Positions 43,019-51,755 of a stretch of 64,000 bases of DNA are shown one piece after another. Numbering within the stretch: the stretch's first letter is position 1; every line of letters begins with the position of its first letter. A program made the position numbers and the translations under genes. This DNA comes from Actinomadura sp. K4S16 (lineage in GTDB: Bacteria; Actinomycetota; Actinomycetes; Streptosporangiales; Streptosporangiaceae). Below the pieces are notes generated by a model. That model had not been told where the DNA came from, made no database searches, and saw nothing but the letters and a program-made list of their open reading frames with translations. The stretch spans positions 124,001 through 188,000 of the forward strand of contig NZ_BDDE01000022.1 in the NCBI RefSeq assembly GCF_008327685.1. The letters are read 5' to 3'.

Positions 43019-44446
43019 GTGCCTGACCGTCAGACTGGGGGAGTGAACGACTTCGATCTCCTCGTCCTCGGCTCCGGACCCGGCGGGCAGCGCGCGGCCA
43101 TCGCCGCCGCCAAACTGGGCCGCAAAGTCGGCATCGTCGACCGCCGCGACATGATGGGCGGCGTCTGCATCAACACCGGGACGATCCCGTCCAAGACGCT
43201 CCGCGAGGCCGTCCTCTACCTGACCGGGCTCAACCAGCGCGAGCTGTACGGGCAGAGCTACCGGGTCAAGGAAGAGATCACCATCGCCGACCTCGGCATG
43301 CGCACCCAGCACGTCATCGGCCGCGAGACCGACGTCGTCCGCAGCCAGCTCGCCCGCAACCACGTCACGGTGCTCTCCGGCACCGGCCGCTTCCTGGAGC
43401 CCGACACGATCGCCGTCAGCGGCGCCGGCGACCGCGAGCAGAAGGTCACCGCCGACCGCATCGTGATCGCCACGGGCACCTGCCCGGCCCGGCCCGACAC
43501 CGTCGACTTCGACGACCGGACGATCATCGACTCCGACGGCATCATCCACATGGACCGCATCCCCGAGACCATGGTCGTCGTCGGCGCCGGCGTGATCGGC
43601 ATCGAGTACGCCTCGATGTTCGCCGCGCTCGGCACCAAGGTCACCGTCGTCGAGCGGCGCGAACGCATGCTCGACTTCTGCGACCTGGAGATCGTCGAGG
43701 CCCTCAAGTACCACCTGCGCGACCTGGCCGTCACGTTCCGGTTCCGCGAGAGCGTCGCGTCCGTCGAGCGGACGGGCGGCGGCGCGATCACCGTCCTGGA
43801 GAGCGGCAAGCGGATCCCCGCCGACACCGTCATGTACTCCGCGGGCCGCCACGGCATGACCGGCGACCTGTGCCTGGAGGCCGCGGGCCTCACCGCCGAC
43901 CGGCGCGGCCGGATCAAGGTCGACGAGCACTACCGCACCGAGGTCCCGCACATCTACGCGGTCGGGGACGTGATCGGCTTCCCCTCCCTCGCGGCCACCT
44001 CGATGGAGCAGGGCCGCCTCGCCGCCCACCACGCCTGCGACGAGCCGGTCTCGCAGATCCACGAGACCCAGCCCATCGGCATCTACACCATCCCCGAGAT
44101 CAGCTTCGTCGGCCGCACCGAGGACGCCCTGACCGAGGCCAAGGTCCCCTTCGAGGTCGGCGTGTCCCGCTACCGCGAGCTCGCCCGCGGCCAGATCATC
44201 GGGGACTCCTACGGGATGCTGAAACTCCTCGTCTCACCGGAGGACCGGCGGCTCCTCGGCGTCCACGTGTTCGGCACCGGCGCCACCGAGCTCGTCCACA
44301 TCGGCCAGACGGTCATGGGCTGCGGCGGCACGATCGACTACCTCGTCAACGCCGTCTTCAACTACCCCACCCTCGCCGAGTCCTACAAGGTCGCCGCCCT
44401 GGACGCGATGAACAAGATGCGCCACATCGCGCGGCTGTCCGGCTAG
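43019..44446 (+). CDS. sthA: soluble pyridine nucleotide transhydrogenase (SthA-like)
   Basis: 475 residues from GTG 43019; GTG 43043 (VNDFDLLVLGSG) is the alternative and matches usual family starts better. FAD motif LVLGSGPGGQRAAIAAAKLG; GGVCINTGTIPSKTLREAVL replaces the redox-active Cys pair of lipoamide dehydrogenase, the diagnostic feature of SthA/UdhA. NAD(P) motif VVVGAGVIGIEYASMFAALG; C-terminal dimer motif TIPEISFVGRTEDAL. It transfers hydride between NADPH and NAD+ in the cytoplasm. Its TAG overlaps the convergent ssgB stop at CTAG. Confidence 0.9.
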   Translation: MPDRQTGGVNDFDLLVLGSGPGGQRAAIAAAKLGRKVGIVDRRDMMGGVCINTGTIPSKTLREAVLYLTGLNQRELYGQSYRVKEEITIADLGMRTQHVIGRETDVVRSQLARNHVTVLSGTGRFLEPDTIAVSGAGDREQKVTADRIVIATGTCPARPDTVDFDDRTIIDSDGIIHMDRIPETMVVVGAGVIGIEYASMFAALGTKVTVVERRERMLDFCDLEIVEALKYHLRDLAVTFRFRESVASVERTGGGAITVLESGKRIPADTVMYSAGRHGMTGDLCLEAAGLTADRRGRIKVDEHYRTEVPHIYAVGDVIGFPSLAATSMEQGRLAAHHACDEPVSQIHETQPIGIYTIPEISFVGRTEDALTEAKVPFEVGVSRYRELARGQIIGDSYGMLKLLVSPEDRRLLGVHVFGTGATELVHIGQTVMGCGGTIDYLVNAVFNYPTLAESYKVAALDAMNKMRHIARLSG

Positions 44447-44856
44447 GACGGCCAGAGCAGGTTCTCCAGTTCGGCGTCGATGTCGATGAACTCGCTCTCC
44501 TCACCGGCCGGCACCGCCTGGTACGTCCGGTGGAGGAAGTCGGCGAGCGGGGAGAGCGGCACCTCGAACAGCGCGTCCCCGAACGGGGAGGACAGCGCGA
44601 TGTTCAGCGTGCCGTCGTCCTCGCCCGGCCAGACCTCGACGTCCCCGTCCCCGACCTTGCGCACGATGCCGACCGTGAGCAGCTCCCGAGCGAAGATCCA
44701 CTCAACCGGCTCGTCGTCGCCCACGTAGAAGGCCATCCGGATGGCGTACGGGTCGTCGGCCGCGTACTCCAGCCCGGCCAGCAGGGGGACGGTCGTGCTG
44801 TCGGGGACGACGAGACGGAGGCCCAGCTCTGCTGAGACGGTGGTACTGCTGTTCAT
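44443..44856 (-). CDS. ssgB: SsgB-like sporulation/cell division protein
   Basis: 137 residues from ATG 44856, which has GAGGG 7 bases upstream; ATG 44862 is too close to it. The SsgA-like protein fold is recognisable: LRLVVPDSTTVPLLAGLEYA, DDPYAIRMAFYVGDDEPVEW, FARELLTVGIVRKVGDGDV and IALSSPFGDALFEVPLSPL. In Streptomyces SsgB recruits FtsZ to sporulation septa with SsgA. Its presence supports a sporulating mycelial actinomycete. The 287-base region between its start and the next gene has no other gene. Confidence 0.9.
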   Translation of the reverse strand: MNSSTTVSAELGLRLVVPDSTTVPLLAGLEYAADDPYAIRMAFYVGDDEPVEWIFARELLTVGIVRKVGDGDVEVWPGEDDGTLNIALSSPFGDALFEVPLSPLADFLHRTYQAVPAGEESEFIDIDAELENLLWPS

Positions 44857-45143
44857 GGCCATTCCCTCTTACGTCGGTCCCGCTGGCTCACGGGTGCTCC
44901 GGTGAGCGGTTCTCCTCCTCACCGACATCCCCGCGATCTATGACGCCTAACTGCCTGAACTCGGCCGAACATTCCGGCGTCCCCGGCCTTTGTGATCCAT
45001 CTCACCCTAGCAAAACCAGCGTCTGACCTGCGCAAAAGCGGATCATCCGAAACTTTCCTTCGCCCTCACCCGCCCGCCCCGCAGGCCGATCCGCATGCTC
45101 CCCGGCGCCCCCGACGGCCCATCCGCTGCCTTAGAGTAAATCC

Positions 45144-45560
45144 GTGGCAATAAATCATGAAAAGGAAGCGGAGCCCCGCCTCATCCACCGCCTCCGCGCC
45201 CGGATCCGCCGCAACCCCCTCCTCAACACCGCCTGGCGCGCCGGCGTCTTCCTCACCGGCGCCGCCGTCCTCGTCGGCGGCCTGGTCATGATGGTGACCC
45301 CGGGCCCCGGCCTCCTAGGCATCGTCATCGGCCTGGCCATCCTCGCCACAGAGTTCGCCTGGGCCCAGCGCGCCCTCCACCGCGCCAAGACCGCCGCCGA
45401 CCGCGCCAAGGAGAAGGCCTTCGACCCCCGAGCCCGCCGCCGCAACACCATCCTGGGCACCCTGACCGCCCTGGCCCTCGCCGCCGCCCTGACCGCCTAC
45501 CTGGCCGTCTACGGCAAGACCCTCCCCTGGAACATAGAAGACCCCGCCTTCTGGACCTGA
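45144..45560 (+). CDS. PGPGW-motif transmembrane protein (TIGR02611-like)
   Basis: 138 residues from GTG 45144. TAGAGT (45132-45137) is 6 bases before the GTG, suggesting a leaderless mRNA. A basic N-terminus (HRLRARIRRNPLLNTAWR) is followed by a membrane segment, then VMMVTPGPGLLGIVIGLAIL and ATEFAWAQRALHR, the PGPGW-type motif of small actinobacterial membrane proteins. A second hydrophobic segment lies at about 105-122. Function unknown in the family. It immediately precedes the tRNA-Val that hosts the island. Confidence 0.85.
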   Translation: MAINHEKEAEPRLIHRLRARIRRNPLLNTAWRAGVFLTGAAVLVGGLVMMVTPGPGLLGIVIGLAILATEFAWAQRALHRAKTAADRAKEKAFDPRARRRNTILGTLTALALAAALTAYLAVYGKTLPWNIEDPAFWT

Positions 45561-45632
45561 CCCCCGCGAAACCAGCGCGCGACCACCCCAGGACATGCGC
45601 TAGAGTTTCCGACGTCGGAACACGTTCCGCAG

Positions 45633-45704
45633 GGGCGATTAGCTCAGTGGGAGAGCGCTTCGTTCACACCGAAGAGGCCACTGGTTCGAACCCAGTATCG
45701 CCCA
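45633..45704 (+). tRNA. tRNA-Val (CAC anticodon), integration site
   Basis: 72 nt, acceptor GGGCGAT/ATCGCCC, discriminator A, T-loop GGTTCGAACC. The anticodon stem CTTCG/CGAAG encloses loop TTCACAC, giving CAC. Its 3' half (45662-45704) is duplicated 7.6 kb downstream, which marks it as the attachment site of an integrated element. Confidence 0.96.
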
Positions 45705-45709
45705 CGTTT
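45662..45709. repeat. attL: tRNA-Val 3' end, 48-bp direct repeat
   Basis: Identical to 53244-53291. The repeat begins in the anticodon stem and runs 5 bases past the tRNA 3' end, as expected when an integrase crosses over inside a tRNA and the element restores the gene's 3' end. Confidence 0.85.
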
Positions 45710-45718
45710 TGCCAGGTC

Positions 45719-45750
45719 AGAGGCTTGCTCGGACGATGAGCAGGCCTCTT
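45719..45750 (+). terminator. terminator after tRNA-Val
   Basis: AGAGGCTTGCTC pairs with GAGCAGGCCTCT across a 7-8 base loop, followed by TT. A diverged version of the same hairpin follows the second tRNA-end copy. Confidence 0.7.
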
Positions 45751-46491
45751 TGGCGTTGTCGCAGCCCCGAAGAGGTCACGGGTTTCGGTCCAGCAGCGCG
45801 CAACCTCGCTCCCGCAGGGCGGCTTCTTGGACTCCGGGGTTGGCCACTGGTGCCCCGGTGGGAGCAATTTGGGAGATCATCCCTCTCCCACCGCGAACGA
45901 GGCCACAAGAAGACCGCACTACCAGTCACTCTGCGCGGTCGAAGTCGAGCTGAGTGCTCGCCGCATGTCTGCTCAGGAACCACGAGCCGGGGTGGAGCTG
46001 GAGTCTGCCTTGCGGCATGCCCGACAGGCCAGTGTGCGGGGAGCCTGCGTCCTGCTTTGGCAGGGTGCAGGTAGCAGGTCAGCTGGATCGTCTGAAGGTG
46101 TCGCTGCTGCAACGTCGAACCGTCTGACCCGTCCCGGGGAAGGCCCGCTGGTACGGCGCGGCCTTCACCGGCTCCGGCTTTGCGGTCATCCGCGCATGCC
46201 GGGACGTCCTGCTGGGTGCAGACCCGCCGGTCGCCGTGCTCGAACGAGCGTCCGCTGCCTCGCGAAGACCCGCGAGGCCGTCACCGCCACCGTGCATCCG
46301 GGCGGCACCGTCGTCACCTGCGACGGCGGCGATATCCGCTGGCGGAACCGGCCGGCCATCGGTCCAACGCTGTCCTCACCGCCCCCCGCTCCGGCTTGAA
46401 CGACGAGAAGCAGCGCTGGATACCAGTGGCCCTTGCCTACGCTCCCGCCCATTCTCGCGGAGAGCAGTACAGAGCGGAGGTGAACAATTTA
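45751..46491. other. gene-poor island DNA
   Basis: No convincing gene. A degenerate tRNA-end-like piece (CGAAGAGGTCACGGG) follows the terminator, then TGGGAG/CTCCCA hairpin arms at about 45870-45890 that are conserved at the other island end. A reading frame at about 46140-46260 (WYGAAFTGSGFAVIRACRDV) has plausible codon use but no start and ends in frame breaks, so it may be gene debris. Confidence 0.5.
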
Positions 46492-46851
46492 ATGATCTAC
46501 AACGTAAAGGTTTCGCCCAGTCCCGCGGTACTGCGATTCTGTTTGGTGGACACGGCTGCGGACGAGTTGGCGGTTGCGGTGGCTACCGGCCAGCGGGCCG
46601 GGTGTTCGCCCGTTCGTGGCGCAGATGCTCGGAAATCTCCGCTTCGGGCGCGCGGTCTGCAGCACCGCCTTGGTGGCACTGGGCAAGCCCGTCGGCCCAC
46701 CGTCGACCCCTGCCCGGACCCGCTGGATCAGCTCGACGGAGGCCCGGACATCCAGCCAGCCCGACCGCTCGTCGTCGCTCGCAGATTCTCTCCCGGGCGG
46801 GGGCAACGGCCCCAGCCTTCAGGGTCACCACCCCACCCACACGATCTTTAG
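46492..46851 (+). CDS. doubtful small ORF
   Basis: ATG 46492 has GGAGGTG about 9 bases upstream and opens MIYNVKVSPSPAVLRFCLVD, 119 codons. The second half is Pro/Arg-rich like a shadow frame. No family recognised. Its end touches the barstar pseudogene on the other strand. Confidence 0.2.
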   Translation: MIYNVKVSPSPAVLRFCLVDTAADELAVAVATGQRAGCSPVRGADARKSPLRARGLQHRLGGTGQARRPTVDPCPDPLDQLDGGPDIQPARPLVVARRFSPGRGQRPQPSGSPPHPHDL

Positions 46852-47424
46852 GACAGTCCCTCGGCCACGCTGAGGACATCGAGGAGGTCCTGAAGCGTGA
46901 TGGTGGGGCCCCAGAGGTGGATGTCGTAGGGTGGGCGGTCATCGCCCGGGATGAGGTGGCGGCGTGCCACGTCGGACCGATGCCAGCACAGATGGAACGG
47001 AGGGGCGGCGCCCCATGGGCCGCGCAGGCACTCTTAAAGCGCCTGGGGGTTCCAGCCGAAGTAACCGCCAGGGCAGTTGATGGCCTTGCCGAGGGCACAG
47101 TAGGAGTCCTCCAGGTCGGTGATGTAGCGGCTGTCGAGGTCGTAGGTGCCTCCAGTCGGCCGGTCCGGCCGGTCATGGCGATAGTGGGTAACCGCCGCAC
47201 GGCACCATTCATGTCGCAGTGCCCGGTGGCAGTTGGACCACAGGTTCGTTCGGGTCGGACGGCCGGTATGCCAGAGATCCCAGATCTCCCGAGCACCATG
47301 CGGGACGGGATCGCTGACGCCGCTGGCCGGTCCCGAGCCGGCCGAGGCGCGTCGCGGTCACGGTCGGCGACACCATGTTGCTCGTAGGTACCGCGCGCCC
47401 GTTTCGGTCGACGAGGTGGACCAT
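46848..47424 (-). pseudogene. barstar-family protein, disrupted
   Basis: The reverse strand encodes EIWDLWHTGRPTRTNLW, GGTYDLDSRYITDLEDSYCA, LGKAINCPGGYFGWNPQAL, then after an in-frame TAA (47034-47036) ECLRGPWGAAPPFHLCWHR, and ends ITLQDLLDVLSVAEGLS with TAA at 46848. This is the barstar (RNAse inhibitor) domain: GEAINGPGGYFGxNLDALxDCLRG is its core. Upstream, MVHLVDRNGRAVPTSNM (from 47424) belongs to the usual N-terminal extension but is in a different frame from EIWDLW, so a frameshift near 47330 is also present. Barstar inhibits barnase-type ribonucleases; these proteins are common immunity genes. No intact barnase is nearby. Confidence 0.75.
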
Positions 47425-47474
47425 CGCTCGGAGGTAGCGTCGCCGGGCTGAAGTCTGCTTTTAAGTGTCCGCAC

Positions 47475-50400
47475 CTACAACTGTTGCCGGTTCACTGCAG
47501 TGGCCACGCCAACACGTGACGCGACGCCGATCTTGGTGAATATTTTTGACAGATGGGTCTCAACCGTTCGCACGCTCAGATAGAGCCGTCCGGCTATCTG
47601 TTGGTTGCTGTGGCCGTCTGCGACCAGGAGCGCGATTTCCCATTCGCGGGGGGAGAGTCCGAGGAAGGCCTCACCCTTCCTAGCTGTAGCCTTGCCCGAC
47701 CTGCTCGCTCCCGGTATCCGGACGCCGAGCCGTCGCTGCTCCCGGACGGCCTGCGCGTGCAGCGCCCGCATCCCGCACGACTCGAAGACCTCCGCCGCGG
47801 CGCGCAGCCTCTCGCGGGCTGGGGCGCGCTGGCCCGCCACCCCATACGCGGTCCCGGCGGCCAGCTCGGCGCGCCCTGCGTCCGGTCGGCGTCCCGCCGC
47901 AGTGAGGATCTCCGCGGCTTCAGCGGCAGTCCTTGCGGCGAGTGCCGGGTCGGTGCAACGGATCGCGTGGGCCTCGGCGAGCCTTGCCACCCCGATGTCG
48001 CCGCCGAGCTCGGGTGTGGTGAGGGTGGCGGCGATGTCGGCCCACTTGCGCGCTTGGTCTGAACGGTCCTGGCCGGAGCGTATGGACGCCAGTGTCTCTG
48101 CGCACATTACGAGGGTGCTCCGGTCGAGGCGTGGGGAGACAACGTCGCTGCACGCCTCGATTAACATGTCGGCGCCCTCTTCCTGTCGTCCGGCGTTGAT
48201 CAAGGCGTAGGCGTGGGCAACGTGAGCCATTTGCGTCCACCACTCGCCGGAACCGTGGTCCTGTGCGACGGCCTCGGCGCCGAGTTGGACTGCGTGGTCG
48301 TGGTCACCCCTCCAGCTCGTGAGGAGGCACTGCTCGGTCAGCCCGTACGCGAGCACCTCGGCGGAGCGCAGCTCACGCCCGACTGCAGCGGACTCGTCGG
48401 CGGACGCCGTGGCCTCGCCGATCCGGCCGATCAGCGCGAGCGCCCGCGCCTGCGCGGCCAACATGTAGCCGAGGATGTAGGTCTGCCCCTGCGCCCGCGC
48501 GATCGTGATGAGCCGCTCGACGTGTCTGAGCGCGCTGTCGTACATGCCAATAAATGTTTCCGCCCTCACCAGCCAGAGGGCGTTTTCCAGGCAGTCGGCC
48601 AAGTCGATATCGGTCGCTGTGGACAAGAGCCGGTCGGCAGTGTCGATGTACGCGATCGCGTCAGCGATGTCGCCGGCGGCATAGGCCGCCATCGGGCGCA
48701 TCGAGGCGACGGCCGCAGCCAGCCCCGGTCCCCGCTCCGGGGCACTGTTGGCAATTGTATCGAGGACTGCCCGTGCCCCGAGGATATCGGCGCGTTGCAT
48801 GCGATCGGAGACGAGTCTGAGGCGGAGTAGGACAGCCTCGGGCATCTGCCGGTCAGTGATGCGGCGTAGCTCGTCCAGCACGATGGCCCGCGACTCGTGG
48901 ATGCGGCCGAGTTGCCGCTCCATGACGGCGCACAGCTGAATGGTGCGTGCGCGGCGGGCAGTGTCGGTAGCGGGCAGCAGGCCGAGTAGAGTTCGCGCGG
49001 TCTCGAGGCCCGTCGCTGCATTGCCGCTCACCGCCTGTACATGCGCTAGTTCCAGAAGCAGTTCAAGCCGGTCGGCAACAGCGTCGGCCTCTTCCGGCAG
49101 CAGCGCTAGCGCAGCCTCCAGCCAGTACGCGGCGGTTCTGGGTGCCTGGAGCGAGACGACGCGGGCCGCGTCGACTAGCGTTCCGATCGCGGTGCGGTCG
49201 CCGAACCGCGCCGACCGCACCACGTGGTGGGCCCGGACGGAGGTGGGTGCGCCCACCTCTGCGAGGTGCTCAGCCAGGCGTGCGTGCGCGGCGACCCGCC
49301 ACCCCGCAGCCGTTGACGCGTACACCACGTGCCGCACCAGCGGATGCCGGAACCGGAACCGGCCGCCGGGCGCGGGACGTACCACGTCGTGCGCGGTCAG
49401 CACATCCAGCGCAGCGAGCGCGGCGGCCTGGTCGATCTCGGCGGCGACCGCAGCGAGTGAAGGTTCGAACACATCGGCGGCGACGGCGGCACCTCGTGCC
49501 AAGAGTAGCGCCTGCTCGGGTAGCGTTCTCAGCTCCACTTGCAGTGCGGTCCGCACGGCGGGTGGGACCCCTGGTAGAGAGGCGATCTTGTCTTGCCACT
49601 CGGCGCCGTCACTTGCGGAGGACGCGTCATCTTGCTTCATCCGGACTAGCGCTTCCAGGTAGAAGGGATTTCCCCCGGTTGCCTTGTAAAGCGCCTCGCG
49701 GTATGTCTGGCCTACGTCGGGGCCGAGGAACTCCTCTACTTCGCTCTGCGTAAGCGGGTTGACCGCCACGTATGTGCCCTGCGGGCCGGCCGCAGCGACC
49801 AAGGCGGCGAGTCGCGGCGATGCCTGTGCGGGTCGGTAGGCCACTGCCACCAGCAGCCGGGCGCGCGGGGGGTGCCGGACGAGGTGGTCGAGAAGTTCGA
49901 TGGTGGCGTCGTCGGCCCAGTGCAGGTCATCCAGGATTAGAACGAGCCCGCCCGGCGGGCCGGCCAGCTCCTCCAACAGGTGCCGGATAGTGCGGTGAAG
50001 CTGGTACCGAGCGACATGCGACGACGCCGCAGGCGGCGTAGCCGCCGGGCCGATACCGCCGAGGGCGGGGAACACAGCGCCGAGCAGTTGCAGTGCGACA
50101 GGCCCGAGCTCTGGGGCGCGCTCCTCAAGCTGGTCGTCGAGAGCATCCACCACGGCGCCGAACGGCATTTCCTGTTCGAACTCGGCGGCGCGGCCCGCTA
50201 GGAACGGCAGCCGTCGTGTGGTCGCGCCGTCCGCGAGTTCGTTGAGCAGCCGAGTCTTCCCGGCGCCTGGCTCCCCGACCACGGCGACGAACCCGAAGCC
50301 CGGCGCGTCGAGGGCGCGGCCAAGCGCGTGGAGGGCGTCCCCGCGACCCACCAGTTTCCCCTGCCCGGGCAGGGGATCAGGCCAGCGCTCGCGTAGAGAG

Positions 50401-51662
50401 AGAGCCCTTGAGCGCACGGCCGTGTTCCGAGCGGTCTGTGGTGGTCCAGGAGTGGGAGGTGAGCTGATCTGCTCTGGGGAGGGTGTCTCACTTGACATGA
50501 GCGCGCGGGCATGGGCGGTTTGCCGCCAGTCGGAGGGGCTGCAGGCATAGGCCGCGTGACGGAGAAGCTGGTGACGGAAGGCGAATCGGCCGCCCGTGAC
50601 GGGCTGGATGATGCCGTGGGCGCACAGATCGTCTACCGCGTTCTGGGCTGTTTGTGGTGACAGTTCGGCAACGGCTGCGGCGTGCATAACCTCGAAGTCT
50701 CGACCGATCACTGCGGCCGCCCAGGCGACCTGCAAGGCAGATGTCGACAGCAGGCGCAGTTCGAGCGTCAGCACGGTGGCAAGGTGGGGCGGTAGCATGG
50801 GTGCCCGTTGCGATGGCAAGGCGTACGGCAGGGACTCCAAAACATCGTCTTGGCACTGGGCCATTCGGCCCAGTGCCTCAAGGTACAGAGGATTGCCTTG
50901 ACTGGCGCGGTACAGCGCCTGCTGCTGATCCGGGCTTATGTACGAGCCCAGACGGCTGAGCAGGTCTTCTCCTTGGTCCGGTGTCAGCGCAGGAATCGTA
51001 ATCGAGGTGTATTTCAGTTCGGCAGCTTTGATCAATGCGGTCAACCGCGCTGATGCCTGGCCGGAGCGGTAGGCCACCGCCACCAAGATCTTCGCAAGCG
51101 GTGGATGGCGAACCAGGTCGTCAAGCAGCGCGAGGGTGGTGCTGTCAGCCCAGTGAAGGTCATCCAAAATCAACACCAGGCCAGACGGTGCGGCCAACTG
51201 CTCCAGGAGTCGCCTGACGGTGGGCCGCAACAGAAGTCTTGCACCCTCCTCGCCTTCGCCCTCGGGTGCCTCGCCCCTGTCTGGCGCTTCGGTGACATCT
51301 GGGGTGGCATGCCGGTCCGCTGCGTGGGCGAGCTCCGCCAGAAGTTCCTGGACTGGACCTGCCAGGGCGGGCCTGTTGTAGAGCAGATAGCCGTCGAGAG
51401 CATCAGCGACTGCTCCCCACGGCTGTGCGGGCTGTACTGGCGGCGCCTGACCCATCAGCACGAGCCATCGCGTGCCCGCGACGTCCGCCAACGCTCTCAG
51501 CAAGCGAGTCTTGCCGGCCCCCAATTCGCCGGTCAGGGCGAGGAACGCAAATCCATCCTGCTCGACCGTCGCCAACGCGCGATCGAACTCAGCACGGATG
51601 TCGCCCTGGCCGATCAGTGGAAGTTGACCGAATGCATGCGGCGGTTGGCTCTGTTCAGAGAT
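47475..51662 (-). CDS. giant LuxR/LAL regulator with two tandem ATPase modules
   Basis: About 1,395 residues if translation starts at the ATC at 51662, which sits 7 bases after a perfect GGAGG and encodes (I)SEQSQPPHAFGQLPLIGQGD. The first conventional start, TTG 51575, has no ribosome site and would remove LIGQGDIRAEFDRAL, the strand/helix before Walker A. Module 1: Walker A GELGAGKTRL (about 45), Walker B LVLILDDLHWAD (about 165). Module 2: KLVGRGDALHALG, Walker A VVGEPGAGKTRL (about 464), Walker B LVLILDDLHWADD (about 577). A long TPR-like region follows, then a LuxR HTH (LSPREWEIALLVADGHSNQQ, YLSVRTVETHLSKIF). Ordinary LALs have one ATPase. It is 94 bases downstream of the XRE-like gene on the same strand. 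Confidence 0.85.
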   Translation of the reverse strand: MSEQSQPPHAFGQLPLIGQGDIRAEFDRALATVEQDGFAFLALTGELGAGKTRLLRALADVAGTRWLVLMGQAPPVQPAQPWGAVADALDGYLLYNRPALAGPVQELLAELAHAADRHATPDVTEAPDRGEAPEGEGEEGARLLLRPTVRRLLEQLAAPSGLVLILDDLHWADSTTLALLDDLVRHPPLAKILVAVAYRSGQASARLTALIKAAELKYTSITIPALTPDQGEDLLSRLGSYISPDQQQALYRASQGNPLYLEALGRMAQCQDDVLESLPYALPSQRAPMLPPHLATVLTLELRLLSTSALQVAWAAAVIGRDFEVMHAAAVAELSPQTAQNAVDDLCAHGIIQPVTGGRFAFRHQLLRHAAYACSPSDWRQTAHARALMSSETPSPEQISSPPTPGPPQTARNTAVRSRALSLRERWPDPLPGQGKLVGRGDALHALGRALDAPGFGFVAVVGEPGAGKTRLLNELADGATTRRLPFLAGRAAEFEQEMPFGAVVDALDDQLEERAPELGPVALQLLGAVFPALGGIGPAATPPAASSHVARYQLHRTIRHLLEELAGPPGGLVLILDDLHWADDATIELLDHLVRHPPRARLLVAVAYRPAQASPRLAALVAAAGPQGTYVAVNPLTQSEVEEFLGPDVGQTYREALYKATGGNPFYLEALVRMKQDDASSASDGAEWQDKIASLPGVPPAVRTALQVELRTLPEQALLLARGAAVAADVFEPSLAAVAAEIDQAAALAALDVLTAHDVVRPAPGGRFRFRHPLVRHVVYASTAAGWRVAAHARLAEHLAEVGAPTSVRAHHVVRSARFGDRTAIGTLVDAARVVSLQAPRTAAYWLEAALALLPEEADAVADRLELLLELAHVQAVSGNAATGLETARTLLGLLPATDTARRARTIQLCAVMERQLGRIHESRAIVLDELRRITDRQMPEAVLLRLRLVSDRMQRADILGARAVLDTIANSAPERGPGLAAAVASMRPMAAYAAGDIADAIAYIDTADRLLSTATDIDLADCLENALWLVRAETFIGMYDSALRHVERLITIARAQGQTYILGYMLAAQARALALIGRIGEATASADESAAVGRELRSAEVLAYGLTEQCLLTSWRGDHDHAVQLGAEAVAQDHGSGEWWTQMAHVAHAYALINAGRQEEGADMLIEACSDVVSPRLDRSTLVMCAETLASIRSGQDRSDQARKWADIAATLTTPELGGDIGVARLAEAHAIRCTDPALAARTAAEAAEILTAAGRRPDAGRAELAAGTAYGVAGQRAPARERLRAAAEVFESCGMRALHAQAVREQRRLGVRIPGASRSGKATARKGEAFLGLSPREWEIALLVADGHSNQQIAGRLYLSVRTVETHLSKIFTKIGVASRVGVATAVNRQQL

Positions 51663-51755
51663 GGTGACACCTCCAGAGCGCCGATCCTGCCCGCTTCGGC
51701 ATGGCGCTCGATGAAGCGTGCGCGTGGCTCCTGAGCCGGAAGTCGATCGACGAAG

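Noticed and set aside
46236..47387. Plus-strand 383-codon ORF in the island
   Set aside because: It is antisense to the barstar remnant for much of its length and shows no domain; the barstar frame explains the conserved residues.
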